A stretch of DNA of 61,723 nucleotides from Acidobacteriota bacterium (GCA_019639255.1 JAHBSF010000028.1:1-61723), one strand, 5' to 3'. Counted from the first letter of the stretch, positions 45,791 to 55,138 are shown. Notes: generated from the sequence alone by a model not told the origin. Program-made: numbers and translations.

Positions 45791-47389
45791 CTACGCCTCC
45801 GCCGCAGGATTGAGCGCAATCCTGCGCCCGGTCGCCTGCGCAATCCGCCGCTCGATCAGGCCGAGCACGCTTCGACGCTCCTCGCGCGTAAACAGAAATC
45901 GCAGCAGCACCCCCGTAAACAGCGCCGTATAAACCGCGCCCGCCGCCACAACCACGCCCATCGCGCCCCATCGCCCCAGACCCGACGACAACATCCACGC
46001 CGGATACGCCACCACGAGCGCCGCAAGATGCGGAGCAAACCCCGGCAATACCACGCGCCTTACAAACTCGCCCGCCCTCACCCCCAGCAGATGATTCGCG
46101 TATGCGATGAAAAAAATCGCCGACATCACCGTAGCCGACGCCACGCCTATGCCGATCCCCAGCACCGTCCATTCGCCCGCAATCATTCGCGCCGCGGGCA
46201 ACGTTATAAACAGCGCCAGTATGTTCGGAATCGCGTAGTAAAATTCCTTGCCCGGCAATCCTATGCCCTTGAGTATCGTCGTTCCCGGCCCCGTCAGCAG
46301 ATGTATCTGCCACGATATCGAGTAACAGAACATCAACAGCGCCGCCCCCGGATAGTGTTGCCCTACCCAGGCGGCGAGTATCGGGCCGGGCAGCGTGGCA
46401 AGCAGCCCGTAAAGATATCCGGACGCGAGGTTCATATGCCTTGCGCCGCGCACGTAAAAATCCCGCGCCGCGCTCTTTTTGGTCGATTCGTCCTCCAGCC
46501 CGCCGTGCATATGCGAGGCCGCGGGCAGAAACGAGGTCAGAAACGCGCTCGGCACCGAAGCCGCCATCCCCGGCAGCTTGTTGCTGATGTCGAGCAACCC
46601 CGTGGCCTGCAACCCTATGAGCGGCGCCGCTACCACGCGCTCTATCGAATTCAGCACGATCCCCAACATCCCCGCCAACTGCACCGTTCCGCCGAACGAA
46701 AGCAGCGTTTTGAGCGATGCGCGCGAAAAACGCCGCGGCGAGAGCTTCAGCCATTCGATCGCCTTGTATGCCAGCAGCGCCGAAAGCGCGATCTCCACAA
46801 GCGTGCGCACCAGGTAGGCTATCGCCAGGCCGCGCAGCCCGTAGCCCATCCCCACCAGCGAAAATATCAGTACCGTCTCGATCAGGTACGAGATCACCCA
46901 TATGCCCTGCACCTGCGCTATGCGCTGCACGCCTATCAGCGCGTCCTTGAACGCCGAAAGCGCCGTCGTCAGTAAAAACACCGCTACGACCGAAATCACT
47001 ATTATTCGCGCATCGCCCGCAAGCCCCGGCGATACGTTCAGCCATCGCGCTATCTCCGGCCACAACAGCCATACCCCGACAAACAGCGCCGCGCATACGG
47101 TCGAGGCAAATATCAGCCCCGTCGAGAGCAGCGCATTCGCCCGATCGTGCTCGCGCCGCGCTCCGTATTCGGCTACGAACTTGATGTAGACGTTCGATAC
47201 CCCGAAGGTTGATATGCCCAGGTACGAAATCAGTATGAAGATGGTGGCCCACAGGCCGTAGGCTTCCAGGCCCACGTGCTGCAACACGAACGGCGGAATG
47301 AAAAACCGCGTCGCGAGGTAACCTATACGCGCCCCTATATCCGCCGCTATGTTGATCGACAACCGCCGTTCAGCCCCGTCTTTGCTCAT
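45791..47389 (-). CDS. polysaccharide flippase (Wzx/MATE-like, PST family)
   Basis: 532 residues with twelve or more predicted membrane helices. The opening IAADIGARIGYLATRFFIPPFVLQHVG, STFGVSNVYIKFVAEYGARREHDRANALLST and a C-terminal basic tail (RIAQATGRRIALNPAAEA) match oligosaccharide flippases. It should move lipid-linked repeat units across the inner membrane. The start overlaps the upstream GT4 stop by 4 bases. It is the only flippase seen in the window. Confidence 0.85.
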   Translation of the reverse strand: MSKDGAERRLSINIAADIGARIGYLATRFFIPPFVLQHVGLEAYGLWATIFILISYLGISTFGVSNVYIKFVAEYGARREHDRANALLSTGLIFASTVCAALFVGVWLLWPEIARWLNVSPGLAGDARIIVISVVAVFLLTTALSAFKDALIGVQRIAQVQGIWVISYLIETVLIFSLVGMGYGLRGLAIAYLVRTLVEIALSALLAYKAIEWLKLSPRRFSRASLKTLLSFGGTVQLAGMLGIVLNSIERVVAAPLIGLQATGLLDISNKLPGMAASVPSAFLTSFLPAASHMHGGLEDESTKKSAARDFYVRGARHMNLASGYLYGLLATLPGPILAAWVGQHYPGAALLMFCYSISWQIHLLTGPGTTILKGIGLPGKEFYYAIPNILALFITLPAARMIAGEWTVLGIGIGVASATVMSAIFFIAYANHLLGVRAGEFVRRVVLPGFAPHLAALVVAYPAWMLSSGLGRWGAMGVVVAAGAVYTALFTGVLLRFLFTREERRSVLGLIERRIAQATGRRIALNPAAEA

Positions 47390-48678
47390 TTTTCAGTTTG
47401 TCCCGTCGCTTTTGGACCATTCGGCCGGCTTTCGCTTCCATCGCCGCCGAGCGTTTCCCGGAATATCTCCAGCGCGCGTTCGACCTTCGCGTCCCATCCG
47501 TATTCGCTTTCGGCCCGCAGCCGGCCCTCGGCGCCTTTTTTCTTCCACTCTTCCGGGTTTTTCACCACATCGCGCAGCGCCGAGGCCAGAGCCTCGACTA
47601 CGGAAGCGCGCCCCGCCGGCGCTATCGCCGCTCCGACAGCGCCATCCACGACCTCGGCCGGCCCGCCGTACGCCACGGCGATCACGGGACGGTTTGAAGC
47701 CATCGCTTCCAGAAGCACCGCGCCGCCCGATTCCCGCACCGAAGGCAGGCAGAATACGTGCGCGCGCCGCATCGCCTCGGCCGCTTCATCCAGCGTTCTG
47801 TTGCCCGCAAACTTCACTATGTCCGCAATCCCGCGCGCCCGGACTTCTGCTTCCCAATCGGCGCGCTTCGGCCCGTCGCCCACAATCTCGGCTTCCACGG
47901 GAAACTCCGCTCGCACGCGCTCGATTGCTTCAAACAGCATCGGCAGCCCCTTGAACGGCACGAGCCGGCCCACGTAAGCAATCCTCAGGGGATTCGCCGC
48001 CGAGGGCGCTTCGGGCCACGGCGCGGGAACGAACCGCGAAAGCTCCACGCCGTTTTCCAGCATCACCGTGCAGGCGGCCTTCGGGTGCACGCTTGCGCGC
48101 GTCGCAGCATTCGCCGCAAACACGCGCGCTGCGCGCCGCGACGAGCCCATCAACCGGTCGAGCCACCGCCCGAGCACGCGCACCCTTATGAGCCAGCCCG
48201 AATCCTCGCGCATAACTTCGGGAAACGCTTCGGGTACGCCCAGGCCGCCGTTTAACGGCCCTATGAAAAGCGGCAAACCGAGACGGAAAAGCGTCGTCGG
48301 CGCTACGGGCGATACCGGCGTGGGCGCATGCACCGCATCCCATTCCCCGCGCCTTTTTTTCAACATCCGGTACGCCTTGCGGTCGTAAACGAAATAATCC
48401 AGCGACGAAACCAGAAACACCGAATGCTCGCTTTTCGGAAACAGCCATTTCGCGAAACGGTAAAGCGGACGCGCAAACCATTCCGTGTCCACATACACTA
48501 TTTCCGATCCTTCAATCGCCCCGCCCGCCCGCTCGATCGCCGCACGGTTGCGCGTGTGCGTCACGAGCGTTACGGGAGTTTTTCGCGCAAGCCGCGAATA
48601 CCACTCCCAGCCTATCTGCGATACCGAACCCATCCCCGGCCCGCACTGATACGCCGACATCAGCACCCGGAGCTTCAC
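47386..48678 (-). CDS. GT4-family glycosyltransferase
   Basis: 430 residues from GTG 48678 (GGAGG upstream); the longer upstream frame is a shadow. VLMSAYQCGPGMGSVSQIGWEWYSRLAR, FIGPLNGGLGVPEAFPEVM, VMLENGVELSRFVP, RIAYVGRLVPFKGLPMLFEAI and LPSVRESGGAVLLEAMASNRPVI give the GT4 pattern with a Gly-rich opening and E-x7-E. Coupled to its neighbours by 4-base overlaps at both ends. Confidence 0.85.
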   Translation of the reverse strand: MKLRVLMSAYQCGPGMGSVSQIGWEWYSRLARKTPVTLVTHTRNRAAIERAGGAIEGSEIVYVDTEWFARPLYRFAKWLFPKSEHSVFLVSSLDYFVYDRKAYRMLKKRRGEWDAVHAPTPVSPVAPTTLFRLGLPLFIGPLNGGLGVPEAFPEVMREDSGWLIRVRVLGRWLDRLMGSSRRAARVFAANAATRASVHPKAACTVMLENGVELSRFVPAPWPEAPSAANPLRIAYVGRLVPFKGLPMLFEAIERVRAEFPVEAEIVGDGPKRADWEAEVRARGIADIVKFAGNRTLDEAAEAMRRAHVFCLPSVRESGGAVLLEAMASNRPVIAVAYGGPAEVVDGAVGAAIAPAGRASVVEALASALRDVVKNPEEWKKKGAEGRLRAESEYGWDAKVERALEIFRETLGGDGSESRPNGPKATGQTEK

Positions 48679-49757
48679 GATCCGCCTCCGGCCGCCGATT
48701 CCTTGTACTCTATGAGGCCGCGCGCGCGCCCCGCCTTCAGATCGCGCCGGTACTGCAATTGCCCGACAAGAATCGGTATTTGCTGAAAGTGGGAATGCAT
48801 ACCGTAAAGAAATCCCGTCGCGCGGTCCGGCGACTTCCACGCAAAGCGCCGCGCGGTTCTGATCGACGCCAGCGCAAACAACCCGATTGCGCCTGCGGGC
48901 GGCAGCGCCGCAAGCGGCGGCCATACAAAAAACAGCAACACCCCGGCCGCAACCGACCCAACCGCCGCCGCGATCCAGAATCCGCCGCGCGAAAAATTCT
49001 GCTTCGATTCGCGCAGCCACAGCGGCGAATCCGTGTCCCGGAATCGGCGCGATACCTCGGCGTAGGCATACCCGGTGCGCGTCGCCCGCCTCCAGTACTG
49101 CGACCAGCGCGTCATCGCCAGGTCGTGTCCCGTCATCATGCGGTCGACGTGCAGTATCTCCCACCCGCGCCCGCGCATGCGGCGGCACATCTCCGGCTCC
49201 TCGCCCGCTATGAGCTTTTCGTCGTACCCGTCGACTTCCGCAAGCACGCTGCGCCGCATCAGCGCGTCGCCCCCGCAATAATCGGAAAGCCCCGCCGGCG
49301 CTATCCAGTCCAGATCCAGCACGCGGTTGTATACCGACCGCTCCGGATGCGTCTCCCTTCGATGCCCCCACACTACGGCGGTTTTCGGATTGTCGAACTC
49401 CGGCAAACTGTCTTTCACGAAATCCGGATGCAGTATCGTGTCGCCGTCCAGAAACAGCACGTACTCGCCGCGCGCGGCGCGCCATCCGGCATTGCGTCCG
49501 AGCGCCGCCGTGGGCCGCTGCGGCTTGACTGTCAGCACGCGCGCCCCCATCCCCGCAGCCAGTTCCGCGCTTCCGTCGGTGGACGCCGAATCTACGTAAA
49601 TGATTTCCAGTTCGCCGCCCGACAATCCCTTCATCGCCCGCACCGATTCCAGGCAGCGCCGCAACCGCTCGCCCTCGTTGCGCCCGATGACGACTACGGA
49701 AAGCAGCGGTCGCACTGCCTGTGAATCCGCCGGCGCAAGGATTCCTTCATCGCTCAT
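48675..49757 (-). CDS. GT2-family glycosyltransferase with C-terminal membrane segments
   Basis: 360 residues. LSVVVIGRNEGERLRRCLES, IIYVDSASTDGSAELA, RNAGWRAARGEYVLFLDGDTILHPD (DGD motif) and GEEPEMCRRMRGRGWEI build the GT2 domain. Two membrane segments follow near 265-310 (WIAAAVGSVAAGVLLFFVW, then a second). It overlaps the GT4 genes at both sides (4 and 11 bases), so it is translated in a tight operon. Confidence 0.85.
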   Translation of the reverse strand: MSDEGILAPADSQAVRPLLSVVVIGRNEGERLRRCLESVRAMKGLSGGELEIIYVDSASTDGSAELAAGMGARVLTVKPQRPTAALGRNAGWRAARGEYVLFLDGDTILHPDFVKDSLPEFDNPKTAVVWGHRRETHPERSVYNRVLDLDWIAPAGLSDYCGGDALMRRSVLAEVDGYDEKLIAGEEPEMCRRMRGRGWEILHVDRMMTGHDLAMTRWSQYWRRATRTGYAYAEVSRRFRDTDSPLWLRESKQNFSRGGFWIAAAVGSVAAGVLLFFVWPPLAALPPAGAIGLFALASIRTARRFAWKSPDRATGFLYGMHSHFQQIPILVGQLQYRRDLKAGRARGLIEYKESAAGGGS

Positions 49758-50805
49758 TTTCCGACTCCTCGATCAGCCGCCGGTAATCCTTCAACCGCTC
49801 GGCGGGCGAAAACCGCGCAGCCAGCGCGCGATCCCCGCCCGCCACCACCGCGTTCAGCGCATCCGCAGGCGCGCTCATCAGCATTTCCAACTTCGCCGCA
49901 AGATCCCGCGCATCGCCGTCGCGAAAATGAAATCCGGATACGCCGTCTTCTATCAGCGATCCGGCCCCGCCCGCATCCGGCGCAAGCACGGGCACGCCCG
50001 CCCTCATCGCCTCTATCACCGCCAACCCGAACGGTTCGACCCCGCACAGGTGAATCAGCAGATCCGACTCCGACAGCCGTTCCCCCACGCGATCGGTGAA
50101 CCCCGCAAACGTCACGTTCGCGTTCGTTGCCGCCGCGCGGCTGCGCAGCTTCTCCAGATCCCAGCCCGTCCCCATCACGCATACCTCGATCGCCGCAAGC
50201 TCCTGCGACAGGTCCATGGCATCCAGCAGCAGATCCACGCGCTTGATCGGATCTATGCGCGAAACCACCGCCGCCCTGCGCACGCCCGGTTGCGTAAATT
50301 CACCGCGCCTCGGCGCGTCGCTTTCCGCAACGAGAAAATTCTCTATCACCGTGATCCTGCCCGCAGGCACGCCGTGCGCTATCAACCGCTCCCTGACGTA
50401 CCCCGATACCGCTACAAAACGCACCTTCATGCGGTTCAATCGCCGCTTCCGGCCGTAACTCAATCGCTCGTCCGCCCCGCCGTGCACCACGTGCAGGTGC
50501 GAGGCGCGCCTTCTGTAGAGCAAATTCAGGGCCTGAAATACGAGCGAGTGAACGACGCCCGTAGCGATGAATGCGACCCTTTTGTTTTCGGCGAGAAAAG
50601 GCCGCAAAACCCGCGCAAATTCGCGGGCATTTGAAAACTCGCGCGCAATGAATCCCATACGCGCGGCTTCGGCGAGCGCCGGACCCGGCGGCGCAAATAT
50701 CACAGGATCGAACTCGTCGCCGAGCCCCTTTGCCGTGGCAAGCGCCATTCGCTCGGTCCCGTACAGATTTCCGCTGTGCAGCGCGTAGAGCAGTGGAGTT
50801 CGCAT
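49747..50805 (-). CDS. GT4-family glycosyltransferase
   Basis: 352 residues from ATG 50805. LLYALHSGNLYGTERMALATA is a GT4 opening with the acceptor-binding G-T-E. VHVVHGGADERL-like LHVVHGGADERLSYGRKRRLNRM, VVSRIDPIKRVDLLLDAM near 190 and VEPFGLAVIEAMRAGVPVLAP near 270 (E-x7-E) follow. The frame can extend upstream through repeat A16 (adding [18 protein letters not shown]), which is the same right-arm reading as elsewhere; the shorter start is preferred. Confidence 0.85.
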   Translation of the reverse strand: MRTPLLYALHSGNLYGTERMALATAKGLGDEFDPVIFAPPGPALAEAARMGFIAREFSNAREFARVLRPFLAENKRVAFIATGVVHSLVFQALNLLYRRRASHLHVVHGGADERLSYGRKRRLNRMKVRFVAVSGYVRERLIAHGVPAGRITVIENFLVAESDAPRRGEFTQPGVRRAAVVSRIDPIKRVDLLLDAMDLSQELAAIEVCVMGTGWDLEKLRSRAAATNANVTFAGFTDRVGERLSESDLLIHLCGVEPFGLAVIEAMRAGVPVLAPDAGGAGSLIEDGVSGFHFRDGDARDLAAKLEMLMSAPADALNAVVAGGDRALAARFSPAERLKDYRRLIEESENER

Positions 50806-50813
50806 AAACAGAA

Positions 50814-50957
50814 GAGAAGAGAGATGACGGAACAAACGAAACAAGACGAAACATACGGAAATATTCAACTATTCCGTTCTTTTCGTTACATTTCGTATGT
50901 TCCGTTATCTCTCTTGCCGTCTCAGGCTTTGTACCAATCTGCTGTGGATCGGTTCAA
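50814..50957. repeat. family A palindrome, copy A16, with 3' tail
   Basis: AAGAGAGATGACGGAACAAA opens, ATATTCAACTAT is the loop, and TATGTTCCGTTATCTCTCTT closes at 50914. The tail CCGTCTCAGGCTTTGTACC and AATCTGCTGTGGATCGGTTC overlaps the stop region of the minus-strand Wzc-like gene. The tail equals that of A13 and A17, but the loop is in the opposite orientation. Confidence 0.85.
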
Positions 50958-53146
50958 CCCCACAGCCACGGCGTCATCCAGCGGGGCAACGCCGCCTTCT
51001 GTCCGGAATGAAATTCGCTCAGTCCGCTCTTTATCTGGGCGTCGCGCTCCGGATCGACCTTGTTCAGTATCACCCCAACCGCGGGGGCGTCGAGCCGCTC
51101 CAGCCTGCGCCCGGCCGTGCGCGCCTTGCCCCGCGTCGCCGCACCCGCCTCTATGACCAGTATCGATACGTCCGAAAGCCCTACGAGCACCTCCGCGTCC
51201 GAAGAAAGCAGCAGCGGCGGCGCGTCCACTATCATGGCGTCGCACCCGGCCTCTATGCGTTCGAGCGTCTCCCTCAACCGGTGCGGCTCCGGCAACTGGC
51301 GCGCACCGAGCAGCGTTCCGACTGCGACTTTTGCGGGCTCTGCGTCGGAACCCGGGATTACCGCCTCGCGCAGGTCCGCCTCTTCGTTCAATACCTCGGC
51401 AAGCCCCGGCCTGTCCTCGACGCCGCCGAACCGCGCGTCGGGCTTCAGGGCGTTCGCCTCTACTACCGTGGTCCGCACGCCGAGCGCAGTAAGCGCGCGC
51501 CCGAGTTCCATCGCAAGCAATGTCGTTCCGCTCCCCGGCTCTACGCCCGTCAGCAGGAATGTGCGCGCCCCGCTCGATCTTCTTTCGCGGTCGATGCCGC
51601 ACGCGATTCTCATCATTTGATCCGCGGCGTATTCCCGCGTCTTCGGATCGGTCATCCTGACGACGCCGCCGAGCGGCGGAAATCCGAAGAACCGTTCCAC
51701 CTCTTCAATCGCGTGAAACCTCGGGTCCAGGAAATCAACAGCTATGGGCGCAAGCAGCGCCAGCGCCGCCGCCGCCGCAAGGAAAAGCAGAAAATACTTC
51801 CGCCGCCCGCCCTTGAGCGCAACTTCCGGCGTGCGCGCTTTTGCAAACATGCGCATAAATCCGGGCGCCTGCGATTCGAGCGTCAGAAAATTGATGCGGT
51901 CGTCCACGGCTTCGAGGCGCTTGCGCAGCCGATCGATTTCCGTGCCGAGCAGCAGCGCATTCTGATACTTCTCCGAAAACCACTTCGCCTTGTCCGTTTC
52001 GGCCGCAATCACGGATTGAAGCTTTTGTTCGGTGCGCTGCGCTTCGTAAACCTGGGAGCGCCGCTGTTCGAGCAGCATGTTCGAGTAAGACTCTATGAGC
52101 GATCGCGTGGCCCGCTCGATTTCCGCTTCGATTTCCGCTATCTCCTGATCCACCGCCCGGCGCCCCGGATGGTTCGCCCCAAGCCCGCTTGCCCGCTCCA
52201 GCAACTCGCCGCGCCGCCGGTTCAGGTTCGCCTTCAGGCTCGTCAGCCCCGCGTCCTTCAGCGCCATATCCCGCGCCGCTTCCGCCAGCGCAACCGCGCC
52301 CTTCGCCTGCGGATCGCTCAACGCCGCAAGCTGCGATTCGCGCTCTATGCGGTCCCGCTGGCTTTTCGCCAGCGCCTCGCGGCTCGTGATCAATACCTGA
52401 TCGTAGGGATTGATCAGACTGTCGCTGAACGTCGTTACGCCGATCTCTTCGGCTATGCGCGAACGTTCGGCCAGCTTTTGCCGCAACGCCGCCCCGGTCT
52501 GCTCCTCTTCCCTGCGCAGATCCGCTATGCGCTGATCCTTGCCGTAAAACTCGTCCTGCTTGTCCCGCCGCAGAAATGTATCCGCTACCGCGTTGACCAT
52601 CTCCGCCAGATTCTCGGGCTTCGGCCCCTCAAGGCCTACCGTGATCTGATAGGTGTCGGGCACCGGATTGATTTCCAGCATAAACTGCAAACGCTCGGTT
52701 GCGCGCTGCTCGCTTTCATCCGGCTTGCGCCACCACTGCATCAGATGCGGATTCGAGCGCAGCACCTCTTCCAGAATGTCGTAGCGATTGATCGAGCGCA
52801 CCTGCTGCTGCACGAATTCGCGGTACTGCGAATTGGACTGAAGCTCCTGCTCCTGATCCCCCTGCAGGTTCTTGATGAATCGCGGCGAAACGTATATCAC
52901 CGACTCCGTGTAATAAGTCGGCCTGCCCAGAATCCACGCAGCCGGCACCCCGGCCAGCAGCACCAGAAACGCTATCCAGAACGCCATCCACTTGTGCGCC
53001 TTCAGGCTCGCAAACGGATTGGGCCGCCGCCCGAGACCCGGCAACGCGCCGGGCTGCGCCGATGATCCCGCCCCGGCCCGCGCCGCCGCCGGCCCGCCCG
53101 ATCTCGCTACGCTTGTGGATTCCGTTGTTGTTATATCTCTTCTCAC
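50954..53146 (-). CDS. Wzc/GumC-like chain-length determinant with degenerate tyrosine-kinase ATPase domain
   Basis: 730 residues. An N-terminal membrane segment near 55-72 (MAFWIAFLVLLAGVPAAWIL) opens a Wzz-like periplasmic domain with a long coiled coil (about 180-400), closed by a second segment near 450-470. The cytoplasmic C-terminal part resembles a bacterial tyrosine-kinase ATPase. Here Walker A reads GVEPGSGTTLLA, with Thr where Lys is expected, Walker A' reads VVEANALKPD with Glu for Asp, and Walker B is IVDAPP. No C-terminal Tyr cluster exists. It probably controls chain length and export but may not phosphorylate. The start is GTG 53146. Confidence 0.8.
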   Translation of the reverse strand: MRRDITTTESTSVARSGGPAAARAGAGSSAQPGALPGLGRRPNPFASLKAHKWMAFWIAFLVLLAGVPAAWILGRPTYYTESVIYVSPRFIKNLQGDQEQELQSNSQYREFVQQQVRSINRYDILEEVLRSNPHLMQWWRKPDESEQRATERLQFMLEINPVPDTYQITVGLEGPKPENLAEMVNAVADTFLRRDKQDEFYGKDQRIADLRREEEQTGAALRQKLAERSRIAEEIGVTTFSDSLINPYDQVLITSREALAKSQRDRIERESQLAALSDPQAKGAVALAEAARDMALKDAGLTSLKANLNRRRGELLERASGLGANHPGRRAVDQEIAEIEAEIERATRSLIESYSNMLLEQRRSQVYEAQRTEQKLQSVIAAETDKAKWFSEKYQNALLLGTEIDRLRKRLEAVDDRINFLTLESQAPGFMRMFAKARTPEVALKGGRRKYFLLFLAAAAALALLAPIAVDFLDPRFHAIEEVERFFGFPPLGGVVRMTDPKTREYAADQMMRIACGIDRERRSSGARTFLLTGVEPGSGTTLLAMELGRALTALGVRTTVVEANALKPDARFGGVEDRPGLAEVLNEEADLREAVIPGSDAEPAKVAVGTLLGARQLPEPHRLRETLERIEAGCDAMIVDAPPLLLSSDAEVLVGLSDVSILVIEAGAATRGKARTAGRRLERLDAPAVGVILNKVDPERDAQIKSGLSEFHSGQKAALPRWMTPWLWG

Positions 53147-53267
53147 TGCCGTGTTACTGTCGTGTTACTGCCGTGATGTCTTTTATCAATCTTGTTCTGA
53201 ATCTTGATTATGGATCTTGATTATGAATCTTGATTATGGCCCTTTTCATCGGGTCTTTGATCGGGTT

Positions 53268-54362
53268 TTATCTGTTGTTGCGCAGCGCGGTAAAGATGAA
53301 AAGGAAGCCGCTGAGCGGGGCGAATTTCTCGGTAACGTAGCCGAATTTCGCCAGGCCGCGCCGCTCGAGGAATATCACGTCGCCCTCTTCGAGCGAGGCG
53401 TTCAGCCTGGAATCGGGCGTCAGCGCGTCCTTGAACCTGAACTCCCAGTTTACGTCCCGGTTCGGCCGTATCAGATGCAGCTTGTCGGCGGCGTCTTTCG
53501 TCGGCCCGCCCGCCGTTGCGAGCGCATCCATAAACGTCATGTTAGGCGTCAGCCTGTATGCGCCGGGTTTCGTCACCTCGCCGAGCACGTATACAAGCTG
53601 ATCGTCCGAATCCGGCAGATACAGAATGTCGTTGCGCTGCATGCGTATGTTCAGCGCGAAATCCCCTTCCGTCAGCAACTGCTTGAGATTGATCCATACC
53701 ACCTGATCCCGGCCGCGGAAAATTGCGCACTTCGTCAGTGCGGCTTTATCCGCACCTACGCCCCCGACTGGTAAACTTCCCGCTCGCGTGATCGCTTCAA
53801 GCAGCGTCGGCGGCGTGTCGAACTCCAGCACACCCGGCCGCGCTACGCGCCCCAACACGAAAATACGGTTCGATACGTAACGGTCTACGCGCACCGTAAC
53901 CGCCAGATTCCTGTAAAGTTCCCTCGTTATGTAGGCCGTTTCGACGGCTTGGGCCGCCTCTTCGCGCGTCAATCCCGTGATCTGCACCGGCCCGAGCAGC
54001 GGCAGCGTTATCCTTCCGTCCGGCCCTACCGTGTGTTTGCCCGAAAGCTCCGCCCGCCCCCAGATTTCCAGCGTGATTTCGTCGCCCGCATCCAGCCTGT
54101 AGGAGGCCTCGACCGGCGTTTCGAACTGCGCGAGCGCGTCGGCGGGCGTAAACCTGTTGGCGCGATCCGGCAGACGAAACACTCCGCCGGGGCCCGTTTG
54201 CCGGTCGGGTTGCGGTTGTGGGGATTGGTCTGCGCGATCTGTCCGGATTGCGGAAGTCTGTGCAAAAAGCGGAGAAATGGGCGCAAGCGCAAACAGCACG
54301 GCGCACGCAATCGCCCATACTGCCCGCGGACGGTTGCGAAGGTAGCGGCTGGAGTTGCTCAT
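53268..54362 (-). CDS. SLBB-domain polysaccharide export protein (Wza-like)
   Basis: 364 residues with a signal peptide (VWAIACAVLFALAPISPLFAQ) but no lipobox Cys, unlike typical Wza. The Poly_export domain is near 85-170 (YRLDAGDEITLEIWGRAELSG, GRITLPLLGPVQITGLTREEA). Two SLBB-type repeats follow (RIFVLGRVARPGVLEF..LLEAITRAGSLP and VYVLGEVTKPGAYRLTPNMTFMDALATAGGP). The C-terminal end (FAPLSGFLFIFTALRNNR) is probably the outer-membrane helix. It should form the export channel. It overlaps the STAS stop by 4 bases and is 120 bp from the Wzc-like gene. Confidence 0.85.
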   Translation of the reverse strand: MSNSSRYLRNRPRAVWAIACAVLFALAPISPLFAQTSAIRTDRADQSPQPQPDRQTGPGGVFRLPDRANRFTPADALAQFETPVEASYRLDAGDEITLEIWGRAELSGKHTVGPDGRITLPLLGPVQITGLTREEAAQAVETAYITRELYRNLAVTVRVDRYVSNRIFVLGRVARPGVLEFDTPPTLLEAITRAGSLPVGGVGADKAALTKCAIFRGRDQVVWINLKQLLTEGDFALNIRMQRNDILYLPDSDDQLVYVLGEVTKPGAYRLTPNMTFMDALATAGGPTKDAADKLHLIRPNRDVNWEFRFKDALTPDSRLNASLEEGDVIFLERRGLAKFGYVTEKFAPLSGFLFIFTALRNNR

Positions 54363-54709
54363 CTCTTCGTATCCCGTTCGCCGAAGGAACGGATGGCTTC
54401 TGCCTTCGTCGCGTATACTTCGAAGACGCGCTGCAGCCGAACCATTACCAGAAACGATTGCACGCGCCGGTTGAGATTGCAGAGTTTGAGTTCGCCGCCC
54501 TCGGCGTTTACATGTTTGAGAAGCGTCAGCAGCGCGCGAATGCCCGCCGTGTCTATGGTTTCGACGCGCGAGAAATCCAGAACGATCCTCGCATCCTCAA
54601 GCGTCAGCGCATTTGCGCGGCTCAGAAAATCCCGCGCCGCAGCAGCATCCAGCGCCTCCCACGGAATATTCATCACTATTACATTCGATTGTCGCCGAAA
54701 CCGCTTCAT
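54359..54709 (-). CDS. STAS-domain anti-sigma factor antagonist-like protein
   Basis: 116-118 residues. ATG 54709 has AAGGAG at the better distance; ATG 54715 lies too close to it. VIVMNIPWEALDAAAARDFLSRAN and ARIVLDFSRVETIDTAGIRALLTLLKHVNAEGGELKLCNLNRRVQSFL match a SpoIIAA-like STAS domain. The phospho-acceptor site reads I-D-T-A-G, with Thr in place of the common Ser. As first gene of the export operon it may set expression through a partner switch. No kinase or phosphatase partner is in the window. Confidence 0.8.
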   Translation of the reverse strand: MKRFRRQSNVIVMNIPWEALDAAAARDFLSRANALTLEDARIVLDFSRVETIDTAGIRALLTLLKHVNAEGGELKLCNLNRRVQSFLVMVRLQRVFEVYATKAEAIRSFGERDTKR

Positions 54710-54825
54710 TTTCATTCTCCTTCGCCCTTTACGTCAAGCAATATGCGTGCCGGGGATGCAATCTAAACATATTGATGCCCGTCCGGATCGGCAGGTTGCT
54801 GAAAGTCGGCCGGCCGTTGATATAA

Positions 54826-54984
54826 AAGAGAGATGACGGAAAAGAGAGATGACGGAACAAACGAAATAAAACGAAAAGAACGGAAAAGTTGAATATTTCC
54901 GTCTGTTCCGTCTATTTCCGTCTGTTCCGTTATCCCTCCTTCCGTCTCACGCCTTGTACCAATCCTCTGCGGATTGATTTAAGC
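54826..54984. repeat. family A palindrome, copy A17, with duplicated edge and 3' tail
   Basis: The left edge is duplicated (AAGAGAGATGACGGA, then AAGAGAGATGACGGAACAAA), the loop is AGTTGAATA, and TCTGTTCCGTTATCCCTCCT closes near 54941. The tail CCGTCTCACGCCTTGTACC, AATCCTCTGCGGATTGATTTAAG follows. It lies in the divergent gap between the STAS gene and the RibD-like gene, the promoter region of the export operon. Confidence 0.85.
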
Positions 54985-55010
54985 TTTAGCGGTTTTTAGC
55001 GGTTGCAAAC

Positions 55011-55086
55011 CGGCCTGACTCAGGCCCTGACTCAGGCCCTGACTCAGGCCCTGACTCAGGCCCTGACTCAGGCCCTGACTCAGGCA
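55011..55086. repeat. 12-bp tandem repeat array
   Basis: About six copies of CAGGCCCTGACT in direct tandem, almost perfect. Each unit contains the short palindromes CAGG-C-CCTG and CCTGA-C-TCAGG. It lies 52 bases before the RibD-like start and can be read as (A-L-T-Q)n in one frame, though no gene uses it. Confidence 0.85.
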
Positions 55087-55138
55087 ATGACGCCCAGGTC
55101 TTCCATCATCGACCCGAAACGCACCGGAAAGGAGAGAT

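Noticed and set aside
50805-50868. Start of the GT4 gene inside repeat A16 ([18 protein letters not shown])
   Set aside because: Cytoplasmic GT4 enzymes have no signal peptide; ATG 50805 gives the normal N-terminus. Kept only as a parallel to the A3 and A8 cases.
55011-55086. CRISPR array at the 12-bp repeats
   Set aside because: Units are adjacent with no spacers and no cas genes are near.
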